A stretch of 64,000 nt of DNA from Gnetum montanum (Eukaryota; Streptophyta; Gnetopsida; Gnetales; Gnetaceae): NCBI GenBank assembly GCA_015680685.1, contig MNCI01008335.1, positions 113,230-177,229 on the forward strand, written 5' to 3'. The notes beneath the pieces were generated by a model. The model ran no database searches and had not been told where the DNA came from. It saw only the letters and a list, made by a program, of their open reading frames with translations. A program made the position numbers and the translations under genes. Positions 19,271-31,266 of the stretch are shown here, one piece after another (positions within the stretch are counted from its first letter, which is position 1; each line of letters starts with the position of its first letter).

Positions 19271-22200
19271 AGTTTATTCATATTATTATGAACATAGGTG
19301 CTATTGTTACCTTTCCCTTTTTCTCATCCACCTTGATGTTGTCATTGTGAAAACTTAGTGTCTTAGGAGTTAACCCTTGAGGTGAGTACATTACTGCATG
19401 AATTGAAGGTTCATTGGGAGGCAAGTCTTTGCTTACTGGGATAGATGTTAACATGCGTACTAGAGCTTCGCAGTGGGTTTGAGATGTCAACACTAGGTCG
19501 TATAAGCTCAATGAAGTGTTTTTTTGTTTGAGTGCTTACATGACCTGTGTTAAAGCCGTTGCTAGATCTCTACTATTGGGCACATATTTATCGGTAGTGA
19601 CTTGGTCCATTGGGCTCAATAGTTTTATCTCATGCATAGTTGGTTTGTCATTTTTTTTCGGAATCATTGATTTGGGCGTATCATGTTTTTCGGATGATTC
19701 ACCCTCGTAGCCTGTGTTTGGTTTATCATTATGTGGTGTCATGGGTACTACATTTAGCGGGGTAGGTTTAGGAGGTCCTAAGGCTAGCCGTTGATGCTCC
19801 TTCTCTAAGTGTTCATGTGTAAGCTTATCTGCTAAGCGTTCTCGTGTGTGGCATGGGGGTGCAGTTGGTTTCGGGACTTCAGGCTACTTTGGAACTTGTA
19901 CTACGTATGGAGTTGAGCGGGGTTGCGGTTGGAAGATCACATGCGGTTGAGTACCAGGTTCGCTGGGCACCTTGATGACATAGGGGCTTGGTTTATTTTG
20001 CGTTTGTGAAGTGGAGGATTGGTGATCACTAGGACGTTCGAGTGTCCTAACGACATATGGAGTTGGCCTAGCTGGAGGTTGTACCTCCATTGTTGTGACC
20101 ATAGATGGTACTCGGACTACGTAGGGAGTGGGCCGAATAAGAGGTGTTTGTGAGTTTGCGATAGTAGCGATGGGAGGTACGTGCACCACGTATGGTTTTT
20201 TGCATGTCGGGGTGTTAGAAGTTGCTATGGCAGGGGGTACTTGGACGACATAAGTCTTCTATGGGACGTATGATGGTTGAGGCACGGATGTGTGTACAGT
20301 GGGAGGAATACACACTACAAATGGTTTGTTAGGCCTTTACTGCTCATGGTTGGAATAGACAGTGTTAATGCTAGGTGTTTCAGGTTCGTTATCAAGGTAG
20401 ATTGTGTTAATCATGTACGGTGCCTCTTTAGTATTTAGAGGGTTTTTATACCCACCCATGGCTTGGTTTTGTGGTTGGACTGGGTTGGCCTCATCAAAAG
20501 TGATTTGACCTCCATCGATCATTCGTTAGATGTCTTGTTTTAGGGTGAAACAGTAATCCATGCCATGCCCATTACATTGGTGATAGTCACAAAAATGGTC
20601 CATCCTAAAGCCTTTTGGTACTGGGGGCTCATCTGGCGTTGCTAGGCTTGAGTTCTGAACCAATTGACAGAACTGATCATACCTTTGGATCGTTGCAGGG
20701 GACAACTATTTATGTTTCGTCAATCCAGCCTTCAGGAGTTGATCGAACAACTGCGATGGTTTCATGGGTAGTGGTGTGTATTGGGAGGGTTATTTCCTCT
20801 CGAAGTTTCTCATACGATTCGATGTTGGGTTCTGTGATGAGGATGATTCTGGTGCCATTGCAGGAGTAGGTTTAGTGTAATTAATTGGGGCAATAGGCGC
20901 TTTGATTTCTTGTCCCACATTCACTTATTGTGTTTCTGCTATTGCCGCTATAGTTGTTGTAACCTTCTCTTTATCTTTCTTACTATGTTGATTCTTAAAA
21001 GCTGAATATGCAGTATCATGGCTATTTTGTGCTGCCTCCTCTATGTTCTTGATCTATACAAATGCTTGACTCAGAGTACGTGCATTGAGATAGTATAGTT
21101 TGGATTTGACGAAATCGTTGATAGCCCCTTTTAGGATGGTGAGGAGATACGTCTCTGGGATCGGCTCATGGAGCTCATTGAGAGTAGCACTCCATCGCTG
21201 GATGAATTTCTAGACAGGTTCAAGAGGTGCTTGCTTGACCTGTATGAGGCTATCTAGTGTTGCTTTGGGTTTCAAGTTATATTTGAACCTGGTGACAAAT
21301 TGGTGCAACAAATCTTCTAGAGAAGATATCGAGTTCCGTGGTAAGGCTCGATACCAATCAAGTGCTCTCCCAGCAAGGGACATGGGGAACACTCGTAGAA
21401 TGGCATGTGGCCATGCCTAAAGTAGTACGCACTCTAGTCTAATCGTTATCAGGTGAGCATTGGGGTCTGTCTCCCTATTGTATTTAGTCAGGGTAGGCAA
21501 AGATACACCCTTGGGTAATGTTAGGGGCAGAACGGAAGAGCTGATAGGATCATCGTGATAGAAGTCCACTACCTTCAACTCTCCATTGGGGGCCGTTTTG
21601 AGGCATTTGACCTCGTCAATTAGCTCCTGCATTAGTTTTTTAGCATCATCCCAATCTTGGGCGCTAGGTGAGATGGTAGGTTGGGGATGTTGTACGGTGT
21701 ACAGATTAGATTGTTGGACAGTGGGTTGGAAGGTGGAATGTTGTGCGGTCGGAGGCTGTACCCTCGGGATATTTGTAGCGGGTGGTGCGAAGGGCAGCAG
21801 GTTGTAGGTAAGGGGTTGCTGTTGTCATTGCAGTTGCACTTGGGGGATGTTAGCCGGTAAGATTGTGTAAGGCAGTATGTTATAATGGGGGGGTTGATGT
21901 GATTGAGCACCAATCGTTGTCCATTGCCCGGTCATGGTTTGTGCAGGAAACCCCTGAACTTGTTGGGTTATAGTTGTAAAGGATGCTCCTTGGCTTGGAA
22001 TTTCCGATATGTAGTGAGTGGATGTAGAAGCCGATATTACATGCAGCATCCTGATCACTCAGGGCGGGAAGGTTGTTCCTACATCATTTTGAGGAGGTTG
22101 TATTTGGGAGAATGGAGGTATTGTTGCAACAGAGGGTATAGCAAGGGGCAGTGTGTTGAGTTGCAAATCGATTGCAAGAGGAATATGAACAAGCGTGGAT

Positions 22201-22739
22201 GATTCTTGTTGAGGTATTTGCGCTTGGGTGAATTTAAATGGTTGAAGGGACGTAATTTCCCCTATGGATGGATGAAACAAAGGGTTTGCATAGTTTTGTG
22301 GACTAAGAGTATGATACAAATCTTCATGCTCAGATTGAGTGATGAAGTCATCTTCCTCTTCCAATTGAGGGTTTGCCAAAGACTGGTCTAAAGACTAGCT
22401 CCTTTATAGGAGGAGTCATGAGATCAGCTTAGAGTAGTGCTCTAGGAGAGGGATGATATCATACGGGGAAGGAATGAACTCTTATCCTCCCCTATAGAAG
22501 AGTTTGTATTGCCTCTTGACTTCTAGTTCGATTTAGTCTACGGTGAGGCTAGCTTGTATTTTCACACATATGAAATTGTATTGGTCCTGAATTATGATGT
22601 TAAACGATGGGTTCCTCCCTTGCAATCTAAGAGACCGGCGAGGCCCCACTGTGGGTTGTGCCACAAGCTGTTGAACGGCCATGGTGCCTACGATGTCTGT
22701 GACTAGCTTGGTTATAGCATTGGAGTTCACAGTGTTCAT
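19270..22739 (-). pseudogene. T2 gag
   Basis: The structural Gag. The start ATG at 22739 is supported by RRSLRLQG and QYNFICVKI, which are shared with T1 and T3. The acidic N-terminus (QLEEEDDF) leads into a long Gln/Pro/Thr-rich region. The capsid-like part (about 21200-21640) has TDPNAHL, FPMSLAGRALDWYRALP and SSLEDLLHQFVTRF. A zinc-binding motif, FCDYHQCNGHGMDYC, lies near 20560-20600 and is a Tat-type variant of the CCHC knuckle. A C-terminal array of P-T-P-Y-V-V-x-V-P repeats spans 19880-20250. About fifteen stops, mostly TAG, and some frameshifts (for example near 22380) disrupt it. Confidence 0.8.
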
Positions 22740-23242
22740 GATGAATGTTTGAGAATACGATACAGTGAAGGGGTATGAAACTAGTATGCTTAGTACGTGA
22801 GCAGCATGGACAGAGTCTACAGCATAGAGCGCAAACAGAGTCAGCGTATAGCATGGACAGAGTCTACAACATAAAGTGTAGATAGAATCAGCGTACAGTG
22901 TGGACAGAGTCTACAGCATAGAGCGTGGACAGAGTCAGCGTACAGCATAGATAGAGTCTACAGCATAGAGCATAGATAGGGTCAGCGTACAGCGTAGACA
23001 GAGTCTACAGCGTAGAGCATAGACAGGGTCTGCGTACAGCGTAGACAGAGTCTACAGCGTAGAATGTAGATAGAGTCAGTGTACAGCATAGACAGAGTCA
23101 ACGTACAGTGTACAACGTATACTGAATGGCATAGATAGAGTTCTGTGTACAGCGTCAGCATATACTTAGCAGCGTAGATGCTGGGAGTTATGAAGCACAG
23201 TAAGTTTTAAGCAGTTTTGGCCCTCCTTCTAGCGCTAATTTC
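22740..23242 (-). other. T2 leader with 47-bp repeats and primer site
   Basis: Between the 5' LTR and gag. The stretch 22790-23160 is a run of about eight imperfect 47-bp repeats, each with the inverted pair GTAGAC-AGA-GTCTAC and CAGCGTA motifs. Next to the LTR, the minus strand reads AGCGCTAGAAGGAGGGCC (about 23221-23238) at the primer-site position. Confidence 0.6.
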
Positions 23243-24487
23243 TATACCATCCGAAATTGTCAGTCTTCGGCTGGAATAAAACAGAGACCGGGAGATCTCC
23301 GGAAATGCACAAAAGACCCTACCTTCGCTTGAGGGCAAGCTAGAATTAACGAAGGTAGAATACCTTGAGTGGTTCGCACGCGGATTACGCAAGGATTTCC
23401 TCGAATGCACACCGAAGTGCTATATGTTGGGTTATATGTAAATGGCATAATTGATATAAAATGGAGCATAAACGACATAATTTAAACAGAGCATGAACGT
23501 ACAAGAGCATAAACAGTAAACATGCAACAATGAATGGAAAAACTGTAACAAATCTTAGCAGATAAATGTAGCAATATGATTGCGAAATGAGAGTTACAAT
23601 GCACCGGTCTAACGCAGTTGTGGCTTTGACACAAGGTGGACGAATAGCCCTGGTGGATGCAGGGATGACTGTGTGCTGGTTCAGCTACAGACACAGCGTA
23701 GAGGCTGTATGCTCAACGTGCAGGGTAAGGTCCAGCATACAGGGTTTTCTGCTCTAGTTCCTAGCGTCTCTGTTTCTCTTTGTCTCTTGTTTGCTCAAAA
23801 TTGCCCACCCCGATCTAATGAAAAATTGGGGTTTTTATACAGGTTTAGATGTTAGACTCGGGTTGGGTGACATGTGGCATGTTGACCAGGTGTGAAAGAA
23901 TAAAATTTACAAGTGTACAACATGCTACATCTACTGGGCGTATACGCTGGGCATGCAGGACGTATATGCTAAGCGTATACGCTGTATATGCTGGGCATAT
24001 GTGCTAGGCATACAAGATGTAAATGCTTAGTGTATGAATTCCAGAATGCATGATGTCAACACCTGATGATTGCTCTATTCGTGTGAGTTGATGCCTTGTA
24101 CCAAATCTTGCTCTGAAATGTTGTTTCCATGCCATCTCCGGGAGTTGCATGCTGGGCATATACATCAGTCGTACATGCTGAGTGTACATGTGAGGTGTGT
24201 ACACTGGGCGTATACGCTATGAATGCAAACTTGGGCGTATACGTTGAGCGTATATGCTGAAAATGCATACTTAGTGAAAACTAAGTATGTTGAGCTCCGA
24301 AGTTGCCATTTCTAATAGTAGATGTTGCCGTGGTCGTCAGTGGATCCTAGGGAATTACTCCCTGTTGAGTTTGACTGTGCTTGAAGCTGTCTATGGGGCT
24401 CTCAAGCTTTAGTCATGCTAGGGAACATCATGACTTAGCTTGATTCTTGTTGGAGAAGTACTAAGCTCAGAATTTTGTGGTGTTTCA
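23243..24487 (-). repeat. 5' LTR of T2
   Basis: 1245 bp, collinear with 5800-7114. The TG at the plus-strand left edge has become TA. It holds a shorter GCGTATACGC array (23935-24260) and a TATA box at about 23830-23842. Most differences from the other LTR are transitions. Confidence 0.9.
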
Positions 24488-24492
24488 CCAGC
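24488..24492. repeat. Target-site duplication of T2, right copy (CCAGC)
   Basis: Exact repeat of 5795-5799. Collapsing the two copies restores the T1 gag frame. Confidence 0.9.
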
Positions 24493-25106
24493 ACAAACAT
24501 CTTTTTCTTTGTTTGGTCCACAAGCCACAACTATTGCACCATCTTTTCCTTCTATCATGAAACCCATAGCAAGGCCACAAGCCTCACATCAAATACCACA
24601 ACCTTCTATGCATACCTTACAAACTATGGGACCACTACAAGGCTTGGATCAAGCCTTTCAAATGATCCAAAACCTAATCGAGGAATTGAAGAGGCTTAAG
24701 GCCTCTACCATACAAACTATTAAGGTTATGGACTTCTACCAAGATGATCCCGTAAGTCCTATAGTCCCACCCTTGACACTTCCTCCTAGTGTCCCCATTC
24801 CACAATTCGCAAATATAATAAAGAAGGTGACCCTAATGCTCACCTTATCACCTTTTGATCTAAAATTTTGCTCTTGTAGCCATGGCCTCATACCATAATG
24901 AGGGTTTTTCCTGTCTTTGACTAGGAAAGCACTTGATTAGTATCATTCACTACCAAGAGGATCTATATCCTCTCTAGAAGACATATTAGCCTAATTTGTC
25001 AACTGCTTCAATTATAAACTGAAGCCTGATATAATGCTTGGCCAACTCATGAAGATCAAGTAGAGGCCCTTAGAACATGTATAAAGATTCATTTAGTGAT
25101 GAAATG
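24493..25106 (+). pseudogene. T1 gag, second part (capsid region)
   Basis: Continues the frame broken at 5799. A Pro/Gln-rich linker is followed by LIEELKRLKAST, VMDFYQDDPVSPIVPPLTLP and a capsid-like stretch with SLPRGSISSLEDIL (about 24950-24985). These align with T2 gag (LIDEVKCLKTAP, VVDFYHDDPISS, ALPRNSISSLEDLL). Frameshifts occur near 24815-24900. At the right edge the codons for QRW read TAG TGA TGA. T3 interrupts here, and the frame resumes at 62689. Confidence 0.75.
25102..25106. repeat. Target-site duplication of T3, left copy (AAATG)
   Basis: Pairs with GAATG at 62684-62688. The right copy keeps the G of an ancestral TGG codon, and the left copy has mutated to TGA. Confidence 0.75.
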
Positions 25107-26494
25107 TGTAGTAACTAAAAATTTTGGACGCTAGAATGGAACACCAAGAGGTCCATGTTCACACAGTCTTAACCCAGCTTCTACCCAAGGGCCTAGTGGG
25201 AATAGAGGTAGGGTGCCTAGGACAGTATTATTGATTGAACTAGGACTTATGAGTGTTACAATGGAACAAGTGTTAAGGTGTTGATATGGTGTTTCATGGT
25301 GTCTACAAGTGTGAGTGTAGAAAGTGTTTCAAGCACAAAAATGAGGGTGAAAACACATAAATATATGCTTAAATAGTGAAAAGTATGAATAAAATGCTAA
25401 AATTCAAGAGAAAATGCTAAAAACATGCAAGATGTAGGCAAAAGAGAAAGCAATGCAACCCCAAAACGGGGGAGGGGGAGCATAGTCAATTACAAAGGAA
25501 AGTTTACAAGGTACAAATAGGTACAGTAGGCAATGTTGTCATAGTCTTAGAGCATTTGGCTATTAAAACTAACATCTGCCATGGAGTTTGAGCCTATGGG
25601 GTTGGCTGCTATAATGTCCTATAGGATATGATGATTGATGATGTGTTGGGCAGTGTACAATGGTGTCTGGTGATGTCCCAAAGTTTTTCAAGATGCTAAG
25701 GGTGCTCAGGTGCAAGAGTGTCAATTCCAAAGTGTTAATTGCTAAAAAAAATTCCAACCCCTAAAACATGAAGCGCAGGGATATTTATAGGGCTAGGGTT
25801 AGCGTGAGTCTCAGATCAAGCACCATGTGGTAGAGGGGTAGCTAGGACTATGCTAGCCCCAACTATGCTACAACTGAAGTGAATGATGTTCTGCTAGTGT
25901 GCTTCAATGAACCTTATAAAACTACCAAACTATGACTAGGCTACCAAGAATACAAATGTAAATGCCAAATAGACCACAAAATACTTGAAAATAGTGCAAT
26001 TTGGAGACTACACTATGAGACTACATTGCCCACTCTCTTCAGTGGTGTTGAGTGTAGGTACAATTTTGGGGCAAATGGGAAGATGCAAATGAAATGAAAA
26101 TTATTAATCTTGCTTACCTAAGAAATGTTGGAGCTGAGATGTAAGACAATACTAAGTTCTAGAGGCTTCTAGAGGTAATTTTGGTAGACTATGCTCTAGA
26201 GCATAGACCCAGGAGTTAGGAAAATCTTGGTAGACAATGATGTTCATTGTAGGCTATTCTAGCTACACTTTAGAGCATAGTCCCAAAGGTGTAAGCATAG
26301 CCTTAACACTTGGGACAAATCTGGCAAAGATAATGTACTCATGTAGACTACGTTAACTATGCTTTGGTGTAGTAGGGAGTGTAGGCTTAAGAGTTACAAA
26401 TTCTACCAAACTATTTTTTCCATCCAAACCATGCTCAGCAACCTCTAGCTTGACACTTAGGAAAATTTGTAAAACTGGTCATTTCAAGGGTGAC
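25107..26494 (-). repeat. 3' LTR of T3, outer part
   Basis: Aligns with 57085-57237 and 61192-62465. It carries the perfect 18-bp palindrome CTATGCTCTAGAGCATAG at 26189-26206 and relatives nearby. The TATA box (CTATAAATAT on the minus strand) is at 25781-25790. It is interrupted by A2 after GTGAC. Confidence 0.85.
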
Positions 26495-27342
26495 TAATGG
26501 GACGTGATATCGTATGGGTCACGACATCGCATCCCCCGTGATATTGCGTATGTGATATTGCGTCTTTCCCTACGATATTGCGTACATGATATCGCAATCC
26601 GTCGCCAGTTCTATAAATAAGAGGTGGCTCTCCCTTGTTTTACATAATAGAGTTAGATAGTAGCGAAACTCTGGCAATTTGATTCCTCTAGAGATAGATT
26701 ATTTTCCAATGTATGCCCGTAGTGTGGTGAATGTAATTGTATGGCATCCTTTATTTGAGTGTGACGTACTTGGATATGCACATGACTAGAAAAAAAGATC
26801 GAGATTACTTCATCGTTGTAGCATTCACTTAGATTAATTATTTATTTAATTTTTATTTAATGTTTTCCTAGTTAATCTCTTCTCACCCTTAAACTCATGT
26901 TAAACACGGAATGAGTACGACTTAATCACAAGCATTTAAGTGTGACTACTTGGTAACCCAATAGCGTACCTAGGCCATGCACTTGGTAATCCCAGTGGTA
27001 GTCGTGCATGAGGTCTAAGATGTGTACGGATGATTAAGGAAGGGATGCTCATCGCACTTAGGTTGGATTAGATTCTCTTACCCTTTCTCTCCTAGCTTAG
27101 TTAATATTACCTTCCATTGCCTTCAAGAGTAGCGTTAGATTAGGAACCACATCATACACCTCACTCTAGACTAAACCATACATGACAAATATAATACTAG
27201 TCCAAGTGGGAAGACAACGAACTACGACCTAAAGCTAACTGTCTAGGTGCCACAACTAGTCCATCTACGGAGTTCGACTAGATCACACGTGACAATGCTC
27301 GTATTCGTATGGTTGAGTGTAGGGGTACCTCACCACTCATCA
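26495..27342 (+). repeat. 5' LTR of A2
   Basis: 848 bp, ending ACCACTCATCA. U3 contains at least seven GATATC/CGATAT-type dyads at 26505-26605, ending next to the TATA box CTATAAATAAG (26611-26621). The first base pair is TA instead of TG. Confidence 0.85.
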
Positions 27343-27361
27343 TTGGCGTTGTTTCTAGGGA
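27343..27361 (+). other. Primer binding site of A2 (tRNA-Asp type, decayed)
   Basis: TTGGCGTTGTTTCTAGGGA is a mutated form of the site in A3, which is nearly the full complement of a plant tRNA-Asp 3' end. Confidence 0.6.
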
Positions 27362-27483
27362 CGATGCTAGTTATCTATATTAGTTATATCATATAAGGTC
27401 ACTGTAAAAGAATTAAAAATATATCTCTTAGGAAAAAAATAATTATTAAAAGTCATAGGTAATTCACACACAACTTCAAAACA

Positions 27484-29484
27484 ATGCCTCTCCTACAAGA
27501 CGATAATAATTCCACACTTAGTGAGGAAATTCATTGGAGAACCAATGAACTATATGATGATGAAGATTGGAGTATACAACCTGAAGTGGAAGTTTCTTAT
27601 AAATATGAACAAAAACAACATCATCCCAACACACGAAAGCATAACTTACAAGATGATGATGAACCCCTGTTAGCATAACTTACACAAAAGTATATAAGCT
27701 TAATGCAAATACAAGAGGCTATTCGAATCTCCTGTAGGCATCGTAAAGAGAGTCATCTACCCAAGCTCGATTTAAACAACTTCCCTACTTTTTCAGGAGG
27801 CTATGACTTAGATCTGTATCAACATTTACTAGCCTTCTACGATGCTTGCGCATGGAACAACAATGATAATGGGTGGAAAAAACTTAAGCTCTTTCCCATG
27901 ACACTCATTAGCCAAGCAAAAGTATGGTATAGATCGTTAAAACCAAATTCAATACGGTGTTGGTCAACAATGGTAGAATCCTTTAATGAAAAATATCAAT
28001 CCTACGCAAGAGTGTCAGCCTTGAGGAAACAAATCCAAGGATGGAAACAAGCAAAACATGAACCCTTGGACATGGCATTAGAAAGATATTATGCACTATT
28101 AAACAACTATCCAGGCCATGGGTTTTCCGAGGACAAGCTAATGTAGCATATCATTGATGGGCTACGTAATGAAACAAGAGAGACCTTGGGAATGTATGCC
28201 CAAGGCCAACTATATGAACTACGAACCCATCAAGTCCAAGAGCTTATTAAGCGAGTAGAAAAAGAAGAAGGAGACTTGGCTAGATGGGAGAGTGTTGAAA
28301 AACATCAACAGGACCAAAATCTCAACTTAACAAAGGTCCATGATCATAAAAAGGGGAAATCAACCAATCTCAAGGTGGAAACATCATCTTTACCAATACA
28401 ACAATCATTAGAAGAAGCCAAGGAAAAGATCAATAAGATGTTGGAATGGATGTATCAAAAGTGTGGAGAATTTATTGATATCATTGGAGATAAAGTTTTA
28501 ACAACCCAAGAAGAATGACAAAACATTAGACACTTGGAAAGAAGGGATAAGGAAAATAAGAGATCAACTACCAATCATACGTATGAATGCAACATATGCC
28601 TGTACGATCACCCCTAGGGCCAATTCCAAATATTTTTACACTTACATGAGCATTGGAGAAACATGTTACATCTAGTATTTGTACAGAGGTACTGTGTTCG
28701 ATCACAGTGGCAATAATCCCAGTCGTGGGGGAGACCACCACTAGACTGGAGACACCCTTCATATCATCTGAATCCAAATGCTTATCTTGTTCAACATACT
28801 ATTTCTCCAACTAGGCCAATGCACTTTATCTCACCACAATACCATTCTCCTCAATACTATCAGCCCATGCCTCCAACACAACCACCACCTTGTGTACCCT
28901 ATACTCCTCCTAACTTTTAGCATTCTCATTCTATTCCTCCTTCTACAATGCCACCAACTATTCCTGAGGTGCCTTTACCACAACAACAACCCATGAACAA
29001 CACTTGTGCTACTACTACTAATAGTAGTGAAAAGCCTCCTCAACATCCAAAGCATCCTTTCTTTAAACATGGCCATAATAAGGGACAACATAATTTTGAG
29101 GCCACTGCATCCTCCAACCCAGCACAAGTCCCACACTATGGTGCACCCTTACCTTCGAACCCAACACTTCATTTAACTTCATTAGGGCCACCAACTCACA
29201 CTCCAACAACCATACAACCCAATGAACACAATCATGGAAGGCAACATCCCAATCCTTGCATACCATATAATGGTCCCAAATATCATAGTGGGTCAACTTG
29301 TTATCCGAGAACTACATCGCACAAATTGCCCCACTATGCTTACTACAATCAAGTGTGTGAACCCCGATGGGGTAAGTATAGACCAATTCCAATATTTCCA
29401 ACATGAAAGGATCCTCAACCTTCATTTATTAATCCTTTCCATGCTCAACCATTTAGTTATGGGGGATATCCCTCATTCCAATAA
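27484..29484 (+). pseudogene. A2 gag
   Basis: Athila-like Gag of about 667 codons, starting at 27484 (the A3 ATG is at the same place) and ending TAA at 29482-29484. An acidic N-terminus is followed by a capsid-type domain at about 27760-28250 (FPTFSGGYDLDLYQHLLAF, KVWYRSLKPNS, SFNEKYQSYA, RYYALLNNYPGHGF). A basic/coiled region (about 28260-28500) precedes CNIC...HLHEH, a C-X2-C-X13-H-X3-H motif near 28590-28660, instead of the usual CCHC knuckle. A long Pro/His/Gln-rich tail closes the protein. Stops include TAG at 28144 and TGA at 28516. Confidence 0.75.
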
Positions 29485-31266
29485 CAAGCAGGATTAATAA
29501 CCACTTTTCATTTTCTTTAATTTTACAACTTTTTGTTTTCCAGTTTTTCATTTTTCAATTTCTTGTTTTATCTTTTCATCTTTCTATAAGTAATCTCATC
29601 TATGAATAAAACACTCATGTGGCTCGTTGGTTGAGGTGTGTTCTATGTTATCAAGTCTCGAGTGATCAATTATTTGGATAGTGAGCCCATTACACCCACT
29701 CATCCATTCTACAAATAAGAGGTTCTGTTCAAGGGTACAGTGATATTCTTGACATTTTAAAACTTAAAATTAATTTTTTGTTCATTGTACTCAGAATGAA
29801 GAAGGATGGACCAAGAGGGAATGATTATGGTGTGACATCAAGGGGACTTGCGAATTCTCTTTGGTGACGTCTATGGGAGTTATCATGTAACATGGTTGTA
29901 CTAAGATCCTTGTAGATCTAACAAAAATAGGAGTAAGAGTAATCAAAAGGGCACTCAAAAATTAATGTTATTGTAGGGGGTTCCACTAGAAAGACATGCA
30001 TCCATGCTTGAAGGTTGGTAGCTTCTCTGGATTAAGCAATCGAAAAGAAGAAGAAAAAAAAGAGAGAAAGAGAAAAAGAATAGAAAAACAAAGTGCCACA
30101 AAACAAAAGTCACTCCTCCCTTGAATAAAACGCCAAGTGATCATACGCCTTGTTGTTATGGTACTCTCATATTTTTTCATCATGGGATGAAACAATGTGA
30201 TGTCACTGATTAGAGGAATGGACTTGGTCCTAATCTTGGAATGATAGGTTAATGACACATTAATCATGCTTTTCACGTAGGATTCATTGTGCCCTAGGTT
30301 AGTTACCCCATGTCCCAATCTCTACAATCCCATTCTCTTGTTCGTCTCATCTCAGTATTCGTGTAATTGTATCTCGTGTCTCGTATAGTGTAGAAATCTT
30401 ACCTCATTCTAGTGACAATTACATGTGTGTGTTTTGTGAAGTCAGTGTGGATTACATTTAACCCTTCTAGTGCCCATGGACACTTTAACTATGGTTACAC
30501 AAGGGCATTATAGGTTGAAACCTGCTTTGGGGAGGACCCACTTGTGTAATCTTCACTTATGACATCGCTCACACACACCATTTCCTACCCTTAGCATAAT
30601 TTTTAAATGATTTTCTTTCCCTAGTATTATCCCTTTGAATTTTAACGTTCCGATGTACCATTACATACCCTTTTTCTTACCACCCATGATTTTATTGGTA
30701 AAATCCATGCCATTATCATTAATTGTACCTTTTGAATTAATAAAATTACCCTAGAACCCTTGATAATAGCCAATGTTCTCAATTTACAACATTTATTTCA
30801 AGAAAATCCCTTCAAAATTTGGTCTTTTTGTTGTGCCTCACATCATTTGCTCATTCACATGGGGGGTGTTTTTGAAATTTTTCTCTGCTCTTTCTCACTC
30901 TATCTCACTCGCTGGTACTCCGATTTTTATTCCATTTAAACCTACTTGAATTCGGAGTGTTCAGCTTAGTTGTGGGGGAGGGATGCTTGCCGAAAAGTGC
31001 TTAACTTTTTTGAAATTTGTCATCGCCCAAAGGACATCAGCTAGGGTAATTAACTATAACACTTAGAATAATTGTGCCTAAAAATCATTTAATCCCTAGG
31101 TATACCAGGAAACTAAAATGGAAACCACCTAAGTTACAGGACTCATTATTACAAAATTTCAGGCATGATCACGTGTGATAACATAAGAAAATTAATTAAG
31201 GAAAGCAGTAAGGTATAACTTAACTTTAAAAACAACCTTACTAACGTTTGTCCTGTGTGATCGTAG
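29485..31266 (+). other. A2 spacer between gag and ORF2, no gene
   Basis: Collinear with the A3 spacer (40910-42320). It includes a 70-bp purine-rich tract at 30030-30100 and ends with TGTGATCGTAG right at the ORF2 start, a likely 3' splice site. No pol domain is present. Confidence 0.6.

Larger units (their letters stand above)
5800..24487 (-). mobile_element. T2: complete Tat/Ogre-like retrotransposon with internal antisense gene
   Basis: An 18.7-kb element on the minus strand with two LTRs, a perfect 5-bp target duplication, a purine tract, a primer site, gag, protease, RT, RNase H, a second RNase H and integrase. About 6 kb between protease and RT holds a multi-exon gene in the opposite direction (13514-17962), flanked by hairpin arrays. 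It has inserted into the gag frame of T1. It has fewer stops and keeps more CpG than T3, so it is the younger of the two. It is still unlikely to be active because all its frames contain stops. Confidence 0.9.

Noticed and set aside
21586-22202. Plus-strand open frames opposite T2 gag
   Set aside because: Shadows of the low-complexity gag region, with no splice signals or counterpart in T3.
26490-26494. GTGAC as the target duplication of A2
   Set aside because: The bases before 34741 read GCATG, so there is no match. The right side of A2 is rearranged.
29986-30318. 110-codon minus-strand frame in the A2 spacer
   Set aside because: It crosses the purine tract. The collinear A3 region has no matching open frame.
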